The position numbers were made by a program, and so were the translations under genes. The notes beneath the pieces are model-generated. The model was given only the letters and a program-made list of their open reading frames with translations. It was not told where the DNA came from and made no database searches. A stretch of DNA of 64,000 bases from the NCBI GenBank assembly GCA_029974595.1, contig JARKRC010000056.1, positions 248,001 through 312,000 of the forward strand, in the 5' to 3' direction. How positions within the stretch are numbered: position 1 is the first letter of the stretch; each line of letters begins with the position of its first letter. The stretch is from Ereboglobus sp. (GTDB taxonomy: Bacteria > Verrucomicrobiota > Verrucomicrobiia > Opitutales > Opitutaceae). Of the stretch, positions 1 through 11,600 are shown in pieces.

Positions 1-1971
1 ACGGGAGGATTCGATGCGCCTGACCATGACGCGCCCATAACTATCAGAGGCAGATACGACGGCGCGAACGCCGCCGCGGCGAGGGGCGGCGAAAAATTGA
101 TCTTGGGCGGCGCCTATCACATCAACGGCCCGACGACGTTTGCGAATCTTTCGATTGTTTCCGAAGGCAAGGGCAGTGTGTATATATATTGCAACGGCCA
201 TGCGGTTGTCTTCGACAGGGGCATCGTCTGCGAGCCTCCGCGCAATGGCAGTTTTCCATCCATAGCGGGCGTGAATCATGCGAATGGCCCCGAAAAACCG
301 GGCGCAAACGTGACGATCAACAGCGGTCAGTGGCACACGGTCGTCGCGGGGACGTTTAATGATGCGCGGCCTTCGTCGGGCACGCTCAAGCTGGTGATCA
401 ACGGCGGCCAGTATTACGGCGCAGTGTGCGCCGCCGGCACGGGACGCCACAACGGCGATGCGGAGCTGACGTTGAATGGCGGCGTTTTTCAGGGCGGTGT
501 CGCGGGAATCGGCGACAGCGCCGATGCTGTTTTCCGGGGGAATCTTCGGATCATCGTCAACGGCGGGCGTTTTTATAATAGAATCGATGCCGCAAGAAAT
601 GCGAAGTCGGAACTGGCGGGATCGTATTCGCTCGTGATCAACGGAGGGGAGTTCGGATCGCTCACCGACATCACCGGCACGCGCGAAGTGCGCGGCGGCG
701 CGAGGTCCTCCATCGAGGCGGGCCGGGCGGCGTTGCTGGATGAGCCGGTCACGGGCACGGTGACATTTGCGAATCCAATCGTCAAGGGCGCTGATCCGTG
801 GGTGTTCATGCACGATGGTTATTATTATTGCACCATGACGGGCGGGACGAGGCTTTCGGCATACAAGGCGGCCAATCTTCCCGATCTGCATTACGCCTCG
901 CCCGTGACGATCTGGCAGCCTCCGAGAGGCCGCGAGTATTCGAGGAATCTTTGGTCCCCCAAAATATATCATCTCAACGCGGACGACGTCGGTGAAAAGC
1001 TGGCCGGCTGGTATCTCTATGTCTCGGCGAATGACGGCAAGGACAATCCCTCCGCCGACCAGCGCATGTATGTGTTGCGCAGCCTCACGGGTGATCCGCT
1101 CGGCCCCTACGGCTCGCCGACGAACGGACGGCTGAACGTGCCTGTAAAAATGACCGGCGCGAAAGGAAAAACCTTCAACAGCGAATGGACCGTCGGCCCG
1201 AAAGTGCTGCAATACGGCGGCAAACTTTATTTCATCTGGGTCGGGCGCATCGGGGACAGATACTCGGAAAAGAAAGGCGACCACTGGCAATGTCTTTACA
1301 TGGATGAACTCGTCAATCCGTGGACCGTGTCGGGAAATCCGGTGATGATATGCCGCCCGACGCTCGAGTGGGAAAAACACGGGGCGGGTCGCGCGCGCGA
1401 CGGGCGCATGCTGCCGGAGGTCGTCGAGGGCGGCACTCCGGTTTACAGCGACGACGGCACGCTTTATCTTCTCTATGCGGCGAGCGGTTACTGGACCAAG
1501 CATTACGCGATCGGCTTGTTGAAACTGGTCGGAGACGACCCCCTGAATCCGGCTTCCTGGCAGAAGGCGGTGCAGCCGATTTTCAAGGCATCGGAAACCG
1601 TGAGCGGACCGGGCAACGCCTGTTATGTGTCCTCGCCCGAGGGCCGTTCGCGCTGGACGGTTTATCATGCGTATGTCGGCTCAAAGACGACGGGTGTGCC
1701 GCGCCAGTTGTTTGCCGAGCCCTATCTTGTAAACGACAAGACGATGATCATCGGCGCGGGCCAGCCGCTGCCGCTTGGCTCGCCATTGAGAATGGAAGCC
1801 AATCCGATGCCATTGCGAAAAAAGATCGGCGGTTTCACCGAACCGCTTCCCGCGCCCGATCCCGCGTTCGCGGCCTCCGCCGAAACGCCCACGCCGGCTC
1901 CTTCGTGGCGGCAGCCGGCAAATGTGCGGAAGCCGTATGTGGGATCACGGAAACACGGAAGCTCGGAATAG
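1..1971 (+). CDS. GH43-like glycoside hydrolase with N-terminal beta-helix-like repeats (5' truncated by window edge)
   Basis: Frame 1 is open from base 1, so the listed TTG start at 97 is not the true start. Repeated NGGxxYG/VINGG motifs at the N-terminus, then 'ANPIVKGADPWVFMHDGYYYCTMTGG', typical of GH43 five-bladed propeller enzymes. Confidence 0.75.
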   Translation, partial: TGGFDAPDHDAPITIRGRYDGANAAAARGGEKLILGGAYHINGPTTFANLSIVSEGKGSVYIYCNGHAVVFDRGIVCEPPRNGSFPSIAGVNHANGPEKPGANVTINSGQWHTVVAGTFNDARPSSGTLKLVINGGQYYGAVCAAGTGRHNGDAELTLNGGVFQGGVAGIGDSADAVFRGNLRIIVNGGRFYNRIDAARNAKSELAGSYSLVINGGEFGSLTDITGTREVRGGARSSIEAGRAALLDEPVTGTVTFANPIVKGADPWVFMHDGYYYCTMTGGTRLSAYKAANLPDLHYASPVTIWQPPRGREYSRNLWSPKIYHLNADDVGEKLAGWYLYVSANDGKDNPSADQRMYVLRSLTGDPLGPYGSPTNGRLNVPVKMTGAKGKTFNSEWTVGPKVLQYGGKLYFIWVGRIGDRYSEKKGDHWQCLYMDELVNPWTVSGNPVMICRPTLEWEKHGAGRARDGRMLPEVVEGGTPVYSDDGTLYLLYAASGYWTKHYAIGLLKLVGDDPLNPASWQKAVQPIFKASETVSGPGNACYVSSPEGRSRWTVYHAYVGSKTTGVPRQLFAEPYLVNDKTMIIGAGQPLPLGSPLRMEANPMPLRKKIGGFTEPLPAPDPAFAASAETPTPAPSWRQPANVRKPYVGSRKHGSSE

Positions 1972-2031
1972 TTCATAGCCAAGGCACGAAGGGCGGAAAA
2001 GGCAGAGATCAGGGAGAGGTCGGAGCGGATC

Positions 2032-2123
2032 GGGTGGCACGGGCATCTTGCCCGTGTTCAGAAATACACGGGCTGGAAGCCCCACACGACCCACACGGGC
2101 GAGTCGCCCGTGCCACTCAACCC
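2032..2123. repeat. Intergenic palindromic element between convergent genes
   Basis: GTGGCACGGGC (2034-2044) pairs with GCCCGTGCCAC (2106-2116); internal CACGGGC-ATCTT-GCCCGTG and CACGGGC-GAGTC-GCCCGTG hairpins. Confidence 0.7.
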
Positions 2124-2135
2124 GTCCGCGTTGTG

Positions 2136-3071
2136 TTAGGTTTTCACTTCATTGGGGACGGCGCGATCAATGAAATTCTGGCGGTAGTCGCGCGGTGAAA
2201 TATCCCGGTGTCTTCTAAACCAGGTTGAGAATTGCGGCAGATGCGCGAAGCCCAAGTCGTAGGCGATTTCCTTGATGCTCGCGTCGGTGTTTTCCAGCCT
2301 GTCGCACGCTGTGCGCAAACGGCGGTTGTTCCAATATTGAAACGGCGTTTGTCCGCGCGCCTCGCGCCAGATCCGGTCGAGCTGGCTCGGGCTGACACCC
2401 GCGGCGCACCCGATTTGTTCGCGATTCCACGGCAGGTTGGCCGGCCAGCTGTCGATGACCGCCATGCTTGCGCTGACACGCGGATCGCATTGTTCGGGCT
2501 CGCGAATATAGATGCCGGCATCCTGCAGGCGCGGATAGAGCGCGCCCATGAACGACCAGACGAGTGTTTGCAGATGAATGCGCTCCTCGAAGTCGCGGGT
2601 CGCGTAAACGCGGCCGCCGGGAGTCAGGCCGGACGGATACCGGGCTGTGACGTAACGTCCGACACTGGCGATGGCGGCATAAAGTTCCTTGCTTCCGCGC
2701 ATGACGCGCACCGACGGACCCGCCCACTCGGCAGGGCTGGTTTCCACGCTCAGGTGGAGCGATTCGAGTTGCGAACCGTGCGTGAACGCCTGATGCCGGC
2801 GCCCCAGCGTGGGCACCAGCACCACCCAGTCGCCCGCGCCGGCTTGGAGGGAGTGTCCGGGGTATTCCATTTTCATCGTGCCGCGCAGCATATGCCAGAT
2901 GATGAAATTGACCGTTTCAAATGTGCCGGACTGCGTGTTGGGCTCGCCCTTGTAATACCAAAGCAAGCGGCAGCGTATGGTATTCCAGTCGAAAGAACGC
3001 GCTGGAATGGGATGCGCGGGAACGGGTGTCGATGGAGGTTTCTGCAATTCAGGCTTTGCTTGAATGCGCAT
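2136..3071 (-). CDS. AraC family transcriptional regulator
   Basis: C-terminal 'IGCAAGVSPSQLDRIWREARGQTPFQYWNNRRLRTACDRLENTDASIKEIAYDLGFAHLPQFSTWFRRHRDISPRDYR', a double HTH of AraC type. Confidence 0.9.
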   Translation of the reverse strand: MRIQAKPELQKPPSTPVPAHPIPARSFDWNTIRCRLLWYYKGEPNTQSGTFETVNFIIWHMLRGTMKMEYPGHSLQAGAGDWVVLVPTLGRRHQAFTHGSQLESLHLSVETSPAEWAGPSVRVMRGSKELYAAIASVGRYVTARYPSGLTPGGRVYATRDFEERIHLQTLVWSFMGALYPRLQDAGIYIREPEQCDPRVSASMAVIDSWPANLPWNREQIGCAAGVSPSQLDRIWREARGQTPFQYWNNRRLRTACDRLENTDASIKEIAYDLGFAHLPQFSTWFRRHRDISPRDYRQNFIDRAVPNEVKT

Positions 3072-3261
3072 AAAAACAAAGTTCGCTATTAAATCGGAAA
3101 GTCAAATCGGAAAAGAAACCGCAAAGGCGCATCTTATCGCATGGAGATTCTGTAAGGAGCCGATGCGCACGAGAATTAATATTTTGAGAGCAGACATTAA
3201 CCCAAAAGAAATGAAATTTCAGCGCGTTGCGGGTAACTTGTCCGGGTAAGTTAAAAACCCT

Positions 3262-5505
3262 ATGAAACCCGTGTCTTTCAAAGTTGCCTTGCTTGCATGT
3301 GCATTGTTTTTCGTCCCCGGCATTTTTATGAATGCCGCCGATGCGGATGCCGTGCTGCAATTCTCCGCGATAAAAAATGCCGACGGCACCCACGGCCTTG
3401 CGGTGTCGATGCCCGGCGCGGCGTCCGCAGGACAAACCGCGCCGTTGCGTGTGGCGCTTTGGAATGGCCGGACGGATGCGGGCCCTTCCACGTTGCAGGG
3501 CGGTTATGCGTCGTTACGCGGCGCCGGTGACGAATGGGTCGGCACGGGCGTTTTGAAGGCGGCGGGCGGCGTCGAACTCGAATTCACCGACCGCTGGACA
3601 GTCATGAAAAACACGCTGCGCTTGCGCCGCGAAGTGCGCGTGAGCGGCGATGCGTCCGGCGGCTTCACCAGTGTCGCCGCATTGCAGCTCAAGAATGCGA
3701 AACCGTGGCCGCAGATGGAGTGGTTCGCGCCCGGCATGATTTACGGCAATTTCGACCACATGCGGGACAACTCCTTTGGTTCGGGCAATTATTACAAGCC
3801 CGGCGATTACACGGTGTGGATTCGCGAGGATCGCATGCCCGCGCCCCTGCTCGCGACGCGCCTGCCCGACTGCGGCACGTTTGCAGTGCTCAATTCCGCG
3901 CCCGACAGCCGCACCACGGAGACGGAAGGGCAAAGCTTTTCGCTCGAACCGATGGCGGACGAGCGTTTCCGCTTCGGCGCGATTCTTGCCGAGGAGCGTC
4001 CCGACGGCGCCACACTCGGATACGCGATGCCCGGCTCGGAGGGCACGTTGAGCTACGGACGGAAAACCGGAAAGGGGCCCGAGAACAAACAGCAGTGGCG
4101 CCATCGCTATAATCCGCTCAAGGACGGGTTCACGCAACGCTATGAAGTGTCGTTTCACTTTGGTCGCGCCGATGGCACGAGCGATCTCGTCAGGCGTTCG
4201 TGGCGCTGGGCGTGGCAGCGGCTCGATCCCCGGCCCAATCCGCAGGACATCGAGACACTGCGCTCGGCCATGACGGATGTGCTCGCCGAGAATTTTATCG
4301 AGATCGAGGATCGGGCCGGCGTGCAATTTCTCGCCTCCGCGGTGCCCGGAGGGAAACCGCATCCGAATCCGAAAGTCATCCTCGGCTTCACCGGATATGC
4401 GCTGGGCTCGGCGGAGATGATGCTCGTCGAGGCCGCGCGCGATCCCGGCTCGAAACGCGGGCGGATGCTTCGCGAGGCCGCCGAGAAATCCATCGCCTCC
4501 TTTCTACGGATGCCGGTAAACCCGCCGCTCATCGAAGGTTTTTTGCTGAAATCGGGGGAGCCGCAGGTCTCGACCTGGCCATCGGGCCGGACGGTCACCG
4601 AGAACCAGTCGATTTACCTGCGCAGTTTTTGCGACGACATGAAATCGCTCATGCGTGCCTACGAGCGCGAGCAAAAGGCCGGGCGCAACCGTTCCGAATG
4701 GCTCGCCTGGGTGCGGAGATTCGGGGACTGGCTGCTCACGCAGGAGCAGCCCGGCGGCGGCTTTCCCCGCTCGTGGCGCGCCCTTTCGGGCAAGCTCTTC
4801 TCCGCGTCCACCACCGGCACCTTCAATGTCGTGCCGTTCTATGCGCAGCTGTATCGCATCACCGGCCACAAGCCGTATCTCGACGCGGCCCTGCGCTCGG
4901 GGGAATTTGCGTGGAACACCGGCCACGCCCGCGCCCGCTTCACCGGCGGCACGATCGACAATCCCGATGTGATCGACAAGGAGGCCGCCACGATCTCGCT
5001 GGAAGGCTACCTCGCCCTGCACGACATCACCAAGGACGCAAAATGGCTCGATCGCGCCCGCATCGCCGCCGACATCGCCGAGACATGGATGTATATCTGG
5101 AACGTCCCCATGCCCGAGGATGCCGACAACGCAAAGCTCCACTGGAAACGCGGCGTTCCCACCACCGGCATCCAGCTCATCGCCACGGGGCACTCGCTCA
5201 ACGACGCCTACATGAGCTGGGACGTGGAGAGCTACGCGAGGCTCGCGCGTAAAACCGGCGACCCGCATTACATGGACGTTGCGCGCATCCTTTTGCACAA
5301 CACCAAGGCCATGGTCGGCATGCCCGGCGACCTGAGAGGAACGCGCGGCCCGGGATGGCAGCAGGAGCATTATTGCTTCACGCTTCCGCGCGGCCTCGGA
5401 CGCCACCGCGAGTGGCTCCCGTGGGTGACCGTCAGCCACCTGCGAGGCATCAACGACCTCGAGGATTACGACCGGGAGTTGTTCAAGCAACTGGCCGGCC
5501 AGTAA
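3262..5505 (+). CDS. Secreted alpha/alpha-toroid-like protein, putative carbohydrate-active enzyme
   Basis: Signal peptide 'MKPVSFKVALLACALFFVPGIFMNAADA'; helical-repeat region (GDWLLTQEQPGGGFPRSW, YLDAALRSGEFAWNTG, WLDRARIAADIAETWMY) resembling (alpha/alpha)6 toroid glycosidases/lyases. Confidence 0.55.
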   Translation: MKPVSFKVALLACALFFVPGIFMNAADADAVLQFSAIKNADGTHGLAVSMPGAASAGQTAPLRVALWNGRTDAGPSTLQGGYASLRGAGDEWVGTGVLKAAGGVELEFTDRWTVMKNTLRLRREVRVSGDASGGFTSVAALQLKNAKPWPQMEWFAPGMIYGNFDHMRDNSFGSGNYYKPGDYTVWIREDRMPAPLLATRLPDCGTFAVLNSAPDSRTTETEGQSFSLEPMADERFRFGAILAEERPDGATLGYAMPGSEGTLSYGRKTGKGPENKQQWRHRYNPLKDGFTQRYEVSFHFGRADGTSDLVRRSWRWAWQRLDPRPNPQDIETLRSAMTDVLAENFIEIEDRAGVQFLASAVPGGKPHPNPKVILGFTGYALGSAEMMLVEAARDPGSKRGRMLREAAEKSIASFLRMPVNPPLIEGFLLKSGEPQVSTWPSGRTVTENQSIYLRSFCDDMKSLMRAYEREQKAGRNRSEWLAWVRRFGDWLLTQEQPGGGFPRSWRALSGKLFSASTTGTFNVVPFYAQLYRITGHKPYLDAALRSGEFAWNTGHARARFTGGTIDNPDVIDKEAATISLEGYLALHDITKDAKWLDRARIAADIAETWMYIWNVPMPEDADNAKLHWKRGVPTTGIQLIATGHSLNDAYMSWDVESYARLARKTGDPHYMDVARILLHNTKAMVGMPGDLRGTRGPGWQQEHYCFTLPRGLGRHREWLPWVTVSHLRGINDLEDYDRELFKQLAGQ

Positions 5506-5568
5506 GACCGGACGAATAGATTAACCCCAGCCATTATTTCCACGAAAACCCTTTCTCCTACTCCCGTC

Positions 5569-8500
5569 ATGAAACCAAAACTGTATCCATTGCTTTGCCT
5601 TCTCGCCTTGTTCGCGGCGCTGCCGCCCACTTGGGCGCAATCAGCCAAAACCGGCTCGGTCTCGGGCCGCGTCTTCAACCCCGTGACCGAAGAATATGTT
5701 CGCAACGCCCAGGTGCGCGTTGTGCAAACCGGCGAAGCCGCCATTTCCGAAACGGGCGGCTTCTACTACCTCAGCGGACTGCCTGCCGGCGAGGTGACCC
5801 TTGAGCTCAGATACATCGGTTATCCCGTTATCACCACCAAGGCCACAATCACCTCCGGGGCGACGACGACAGTGGATTTCGAGCTGCTTGCGCCCGCAAC
5901 CGGCGGCGCGAGTCAGGAGGAGATTGTGCAGTTGGAAAAATTCGTCGTCTCAAGCGAGCGCGAAGGCCAGGCCAAGGCCATCATGGACCAGCGCGCCTCC
6001 TTAAATCTTACTCACGTCGTATCGTCCGATGCGTTTGGCAGCGACCCCGAGGGCAACATCGGCGAGTTTCTTCGCAACATCCCCGGTGTGTTTCTCGACA
6101 CTGACCAAGGGGAAGTGACCAGCGTGAGCTTTGGCGGCCTCAGCGCCGAATACGTCAATGTCACGGTGGACGGCATTTCCCTTGCCGCGGCGGACGCGAA
6201 TGCCACCAGTCGGGCCTCCAGCTTTGCGTCGATTTCACTCAGCAGCATGGATTCGATGGAAATCTCCCGCACCATAAGCGCCGACGTGGACGCCAGCGCG
6301 CCTGCCGGCACTATCAACATGCGCAGCAAAAGCGCCTTTGACCGCCGGGGCACCCATATCAAGGCGCAGGCCACCATGTCCATGTCCTCGGCCGGTACGA
6401 CTCTTAATAAAACTTTTGGCCCCGACGACAATGGCGGCGTGCTCAAAATCCGCCCCGGGTATATCTTCGAGTTCTCCCATGCGGTAAAAAACCGATACGG
6501 TATCATTATCAATGTGAGCGAATCCAATATCTATTCGGAGGCCGACCGTGTGGTTCTCAATATTAACTATACTCCCAACGCCAGCGACGCGCGCCCCTAC
6601 GTGCCGACATCCATATCGCTCATGCAGTCGCCACGCGTCAATCGCCGCTTTGCCACCACGATACGCGGAGACTGGCGCGTGACCCCGCGTCTTATGGTGG
6701 GCCTCGGGTTGATATACAACTACACGCGCTTGTGGAATCTCCAGCGCACCGCTACATTTAACACAGGCTATACTCGCGGCACCCCGGGCTCGGTCCTCGG
6801 CAGCGATCCCCTGTTCCGCTTCGAAACCACCGGCACCTCAAGTGTGGGTGTCAACCCCGTGACCGTATCAAAGATGGCCCAAGGCATCACGATCACTCCG
6901 CGATTTGAATATCGTTTCAGTGATTTGATTCTCGACGGGCTGGTCTCGCGCTCCGAGTCCCTAAGTTGGTACGAATCCATGGAACGCACGGGGGGCGTTT
7001 ACACGCTTAATACTCCCACTGCGGCGAACGTCCGCTACCAGGTTGAACGATCATACAAAGCCGATGCCACTGATTTCAGAATCACCCAGATTTCCGGCCC
7101 CGACATCTCGACCGGCGCCTCATTTACAAAGCCAAGCTTGTTTCCTGAGGACGACCGCGACTCCACCTCGATCTTTCTCACCGGTCAACTCAACGCCACA
7201 TTGATGACCCGCTGGCTCCTGCCCATACAATGGAAAGCCGGCCTGAAAATCCGCCAGGAAAAACGCACGTATGACCGGCATTATTACATGAATCGCGTCA
7301 CTTGGACCGGCGATACAACCTGGGCCAACTTCAAATCTCCCTACGAATTCGACATGGGCGGGCATGGTGTGAGCATCGAACCACTTGGTGGCGGCACACT
7401 CTTCATGCCCAATGTCCAGGCCATCGGCGACTACTATCGCGCGCACCCCGAGGAGTTCACCTCCTTCGCGCCCAACTCCTCGCAATACCGCACCGATTAC
7501 TATTACAGCAGTGTGGAATATCATCGGGATTTCAGCGAACGCGTCGATGCCGGCTACCTCATGGCCACGGGCATGCTCTTCGACAAACGCCTCAATCTCC
7601 GCGCCGGTTTGCGCTACGAAAAAACCTCGACCGATGTGCTTGACCCCGATCCACGCTCAACCGCCGAACTCGCCGACATGGGCTTCTCGTGGACCGCCAG
7701 CTCCGGCATAGCCTCGACCACCGAGGGCATCGACTACCAGTTTTTCTCCCGGCCGTGGAAACACCGTAAGAATGACTATTGGAATTTTTTCCCCAGCGCC
7801 TCGATCAAGTACGACCTCACGGCAAACCTCGCGCTCAAGCTCGGCATGAGCACAACCATCAAGCGCCCCACCTATACCGACCTTACGGGCATCGTGATGG
7901 TCAACGACCAGAGCCATAACATCTCGATGCCCAACATCTACCTGAAACCAGAAAACGGACGCAATTACGGTGTGTCGCTGTCCTATTATTTCAAAGGCGT
8001 CGGCGATCTGAGCGTGGGCGTGTATCAAAACGATCTGAGAAACAGGATCGGGACCGTGGTCCAAGCCGGAGATGAATTCGCCCCTGGCGATATCGGCGGT
8101 ATGGGGGTGCTGTACCCCGACTATACGTTCACGACAAGTCACAACAGGCCGGGAACCACCCGCGTGCGCAGCCTTGAAATAGGCTGGACGCAGAACCTCG
8201 GCTTCATCGCCCCTATGCTCAAACGTCTTGTCATTCGCGCCAATTATACCCGCGCCTACGCCAACTACATCAGCACCCGGGTCATTCCCCACTCGGTCAA
8301 CGGCGGTTTCTCATTCACCTATGGCAAATTCAGCGTCTACTCGAATTGCAATTGGACGGATGACTACCCCATCAGCGACACGGGCATTAGCTATCGCCGG
8401 CACCGCACGCAAATTGATGTCGGCGGCAGTTACAGGTTCAACCACACCTACTCGCTGAATTTCACCGCTCGCAATCTCTTTGATGCGAAATACGTCCACA

Positions 8501-8598
8501 TGCGACAGTTCCCGGAGTTTCCCGGCACCGGACCGCTGCTCTATCAAAGCCTGCAAACAGGCGCGATCTACAGCTTCTCAATCAAGGGAGAATGGTAA
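5569..8598 (+). CDS. TonB-dependent receptor with N-terminal carboxypeptidase-regulatory-like domain
   Basis: Signal peptide, 'GSVSGRVFNPVTEEYVRNAQVRVVQTGEAAISETGGFYYLSGLPAGEVTLELRYIGY', plug domain 'GNIGEFLRNIPGVFLDTDQGEVTSVSFGG', C-terminal 'LNFTARNLFDAKYV...IKGEW'. Confidence 0.92.
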   Translation: MKPKLYPLLCLLALFAALPPTWAQSAKTGSVSGRVFNPVTEEYVRNAQVRVVQTGEAAISETGGFYYLSGLPAGEVTLELRYIGYPVITTKATITSGATTTVDFELLAPATGGASQEEIVQLEKFVVSSEREGQAKAIMDQRASLNLTHVVSSDAFGSDPEGNIGEFLRNIPGVFLDTDQGEVTSVSFGGLSAEYVNVTVDGISLAAADANATSRASSFASISLSSMDSMEISRTISADVDASAPAGTINMRSKSAFDRRGTHIKAQATMSMSSAGTTLNKTFGPDDNGGVLKIRPGYIFEFSHAVKNRYGIIINVSESNIYSEADRVVLNINYTPNASDARPYVPTSISLMQSPRVNRRFATTIRGDWRVTPRLMVGLGLIYNYTRLWNLQRTATFNTGYTRGTPGSVLGSDPLFRFETTGTSSVGVNPVTVSKMAQGITITPRFEYRFSDLILDGLVSRSESLSWYESMERTGGVYTLNTPTAANVRYQVERSYKADATDFRITQISGPDISTGASFTKPSLFPEDDRDSTSIFLTGQLNATLMTRWLLPIQWKAGLKIRQEKRTYDRHYYMNRVTWTGDTTWANFKSPYEFDMGGHGVSIEPLGGGTLFMPNVQAIGDYYRAHPEEFTSFAPNSSQYRTDYYYSSVEYHRDFSERVDAGYLMATGMLFDKRLNLRAGLRYEKTSTDVLDPDPRSTAELADMGFSWTASSGIASTTEGIDYQFFSRPWKHRKNDYWNFFPSASIKYDLTANLALKLGMSTTIKRPTYTDLTGIVMVNDQSHNISMPNIYLKPENGRNYGVSLSYYFKGVGDLSVGVYQNDLRNRIGTVVQAGDEFAPGDIGGMGVLYPDYTFTTSHNRPGTTRVRSLEIGWTQNLGFIAPMLKRLVIRANYTRAYANYISTRVIPHSVNGGFSFTYGKFSVYSNCNWTDDYPISDTGISYRRHRTQIDVGGSYRFNHTYSLNFTARNLFDAKYVHMRQFPEFPGTGPLLYQSLQTGAIYSFSIKGEW

Positions 8599-8638
8599 GC
8601 GAAACTCCTGATTTTCAAACTCTCATCCCCTATACATT

Positions 8639-11600
8639 ATGAAAACATTCACGCTCCTCCCCGCACTGTTTGCATTATCACTGGCGCTGTTGCACACCCT
8701 TGCGCCTAGTCGCCTCGGAGCCGCGGTCACCACCGTCACCATCACCAGCGACTCCACCGCCACGGCTCGCTACACTGTCGCCGCGAGCAACACACTCATC
8801 TTCGACGTATCCGCCGATACCGTTTACACGATCGACAACCTCGCCGCTGCCGCGAACAGCGCAGTAACCCTTGCTGCGAACTCCGTGTTCAAGATCCAAG
8901 GAGGCGGAACCACCGTGTTTACCTCCAACACGGCCACCATTCGCGGTGCCGCCATCAATGCCGTTGCTACTGGCGTCACGATGGATTTCACCAACGTGAT
9001 CTTTGGGGACAAGGCCAACCTCGATCTCGGCAATGCTGGCATAGGCGGCGGTGCATTTATCATCAATCAAGGCGTCCTCACTCTTACCAACGGCGGTTTT
9101 TATGGCAATAAAGGCACTACTTCGGCGCAAAACGGCGGCGCGTTATATCTCGCCAGCTCCAGATGCACCTTAACCGACGTCGTTTTTGAGGGCAACTCCC
9201 ACACGCTATTGGTCGGCGGGGGGATATTTTTCTCCTCGGGCACGCTTCAACTCATCAATGCCCGTTTTGGTGTCCTTGGCGACGCAACACGCGCCAATAA
9301 AGCCGTCCGAGGTGGCGCCATTTATGCCAACGGTGGAATGCTGGACGTCACGAACGGCGAATTTTACGGCAACATCGCAAGCAGCAGTACTGGCGGAGCA
9401 ATCTATGCTGTCGCGAGCGTCACAGGCTCCCTGACAAATGTTGTTTTTGCGGAAAATAGCGCCGGACAGGATGGCGGCGCGCTGGCGTTGCATTCGACTG
9501 CCGGCATCCCGATCACCAGTGCCACCTTCGGTGTCCTGAACGACCCTTCGCGCGGCAACACAGCCGGCGCAAACGGCGGCGCGATTTATCTTGGCTCCGG
9601 ACAGCTGCTGCTCACCAACGCGGAATTTTATGGCAACCGCTCCGGCACCTCGGGCAACGGCTCCGGCGGCGCGATTTTTAGCGGAGCCACATCCACCTCC
9701 GGCACTCTGAGCAACGTGATATTCAAGCAAAACAGCGCCGCGGGCCAGGGTGGCGCGATTTATTGGGGCGGCGGTGGAATGATAATCGACAACGCCCTTT
9801 TCTCCAGCAACACCGCCACCAACGGTGGCGCAATGTCGGTGAACGGCGCCCAAGCCAGCGTCTCACTCATCAACGCAAACTTCACCGACAACGTCGCGAC
9901 CGGTGCCGGCGGTGCGCTCTCCGTGCGGGCAGGCACCGTCCATTTGACCGCCACCGCCAACACAAACTACACCGGCAACACCGCCGCAAGCGAAGGCGGG
10001 TTCCTCCACATCACCGACGGCGGCGTGGTCGACATCCAAGCAACCGTCGGCTCCACACTAACCATCGGCGGGACCAACAGCACCGAAGACACAATCAGCA
10101 GCGGCACACATACCAACACCGTGATCGGCATCAACACCCTTGGCGCCCACGGCAGCGTCATCTTCAAGTCCGACAACTCTGCATATCGTGGCCGAGTTGA
10201 CGTCAATAGCGGCAGCCTTTTGCTCGGCGGCGCCGATGCGAAGCTCGGCGGCCTCATCTCCGTGAAAAACGGCGGCGTTTTCGGCGGATGGGGAACCGTT
10301 GACGTGAACGACGGCGTGAACCGCCACGTCTCCGTCGCCGATGGCGGCACGCTGCAAATCGGCCTCAATGGCGCCACCGGCGGCGCACAAACACTCACCC
10401 TCACCGGCGCACTCGCGATGGCATCCGGCGCAGCCATCACCGGCGACGGCACTCTCGATGTCTCCGGGCCCTCCTCAGGCCTTGTGCTCGGCACAACGGC
10501 GGCCGACAGGATCACCGCCAACATCGCCGCAGGAAAAACCATGGACGTGCGCGGCGCAATTTCCGGCCCCGGCGGACTCGTAAAGTCCGGCGCAGGCCAC
10601 CTCACCCTGGCCAACCCGCTCACAAGCGTGTCTTCGGTTCTCATCACTGGCGGCACCCTTGTAGGAAACCTCGATTCCGTCGCTGCGGTTGGCATCGCCG
10701 GTGCGTCGGTTTATGACGGCAGCCTCGTGCGCACCGCCGGCCAATCCTTCTCGGCCGTCGTCGGCACGATCACCGGCACGCTCTCGCTCACCCAAGGCGC
10801 CGCGCTCAACTTCGATCTCTCCACCCACGCCGCCGCGCAACTCACCACTGGCGCGCTAAACGCCACCGGTGTGACGACAATCGATTTTACCAACATCAAA
10901 AACGGCGCCTACACCATCATCGCAGCCGACAGCCTCCTGGCCGGCAGCTCCAACTTCACGTACACGGTCAACGGTGCATCGCTTTCCGGACGCAACAGCC
11001 TCGATCTCATCTTCGGTGCAAACGACATCTCCATCTACGTAACCATTCTAAACATGCGCGCAACGTGGACCGCCACGAACGGCGGCGTTTGGGACGCCGT
11101 CACGTCAAACTGGAGCACCGCCAGCGACAACTGTTTCAGCAACGGCGACAGCGTCCGCTTCGGCGCCACCGCATCAGGCACCATCGCCATCATCCCCTCA
11201 GGTGTCACCGCGGGTGATATCGAAGTGGCCACGACCGGCACGCTCATCTTTGCCGGAGGCGCGCTCACCACCGACGCCGACTCCGCCTCGGTGGACGGCG
11301 TCGCCGGACTCGTTTCACTCGGCGGCACCACGACCGATGTCACCACCGGCAAACTCGTCAAAAAAGGGGAGGGCACACTCATCCTCGCCAACGCCTCCGG
11401 CACCTTCACGGGCGGTGTCGAAATCAATCAAGGCATCCTCTCATTCAACAACGCCGCGCAACTCGACACCACCGGCACCGACATCCGCTTCACCGGCGCA
11501 GCCGAACTCCGTGCCGACGCCGACATCACCGGCACCTCCGGCGCGCTCGCCAGCGACATCACCATCGCCAACACAAACGCCACCCTCAACACCCAATGGC

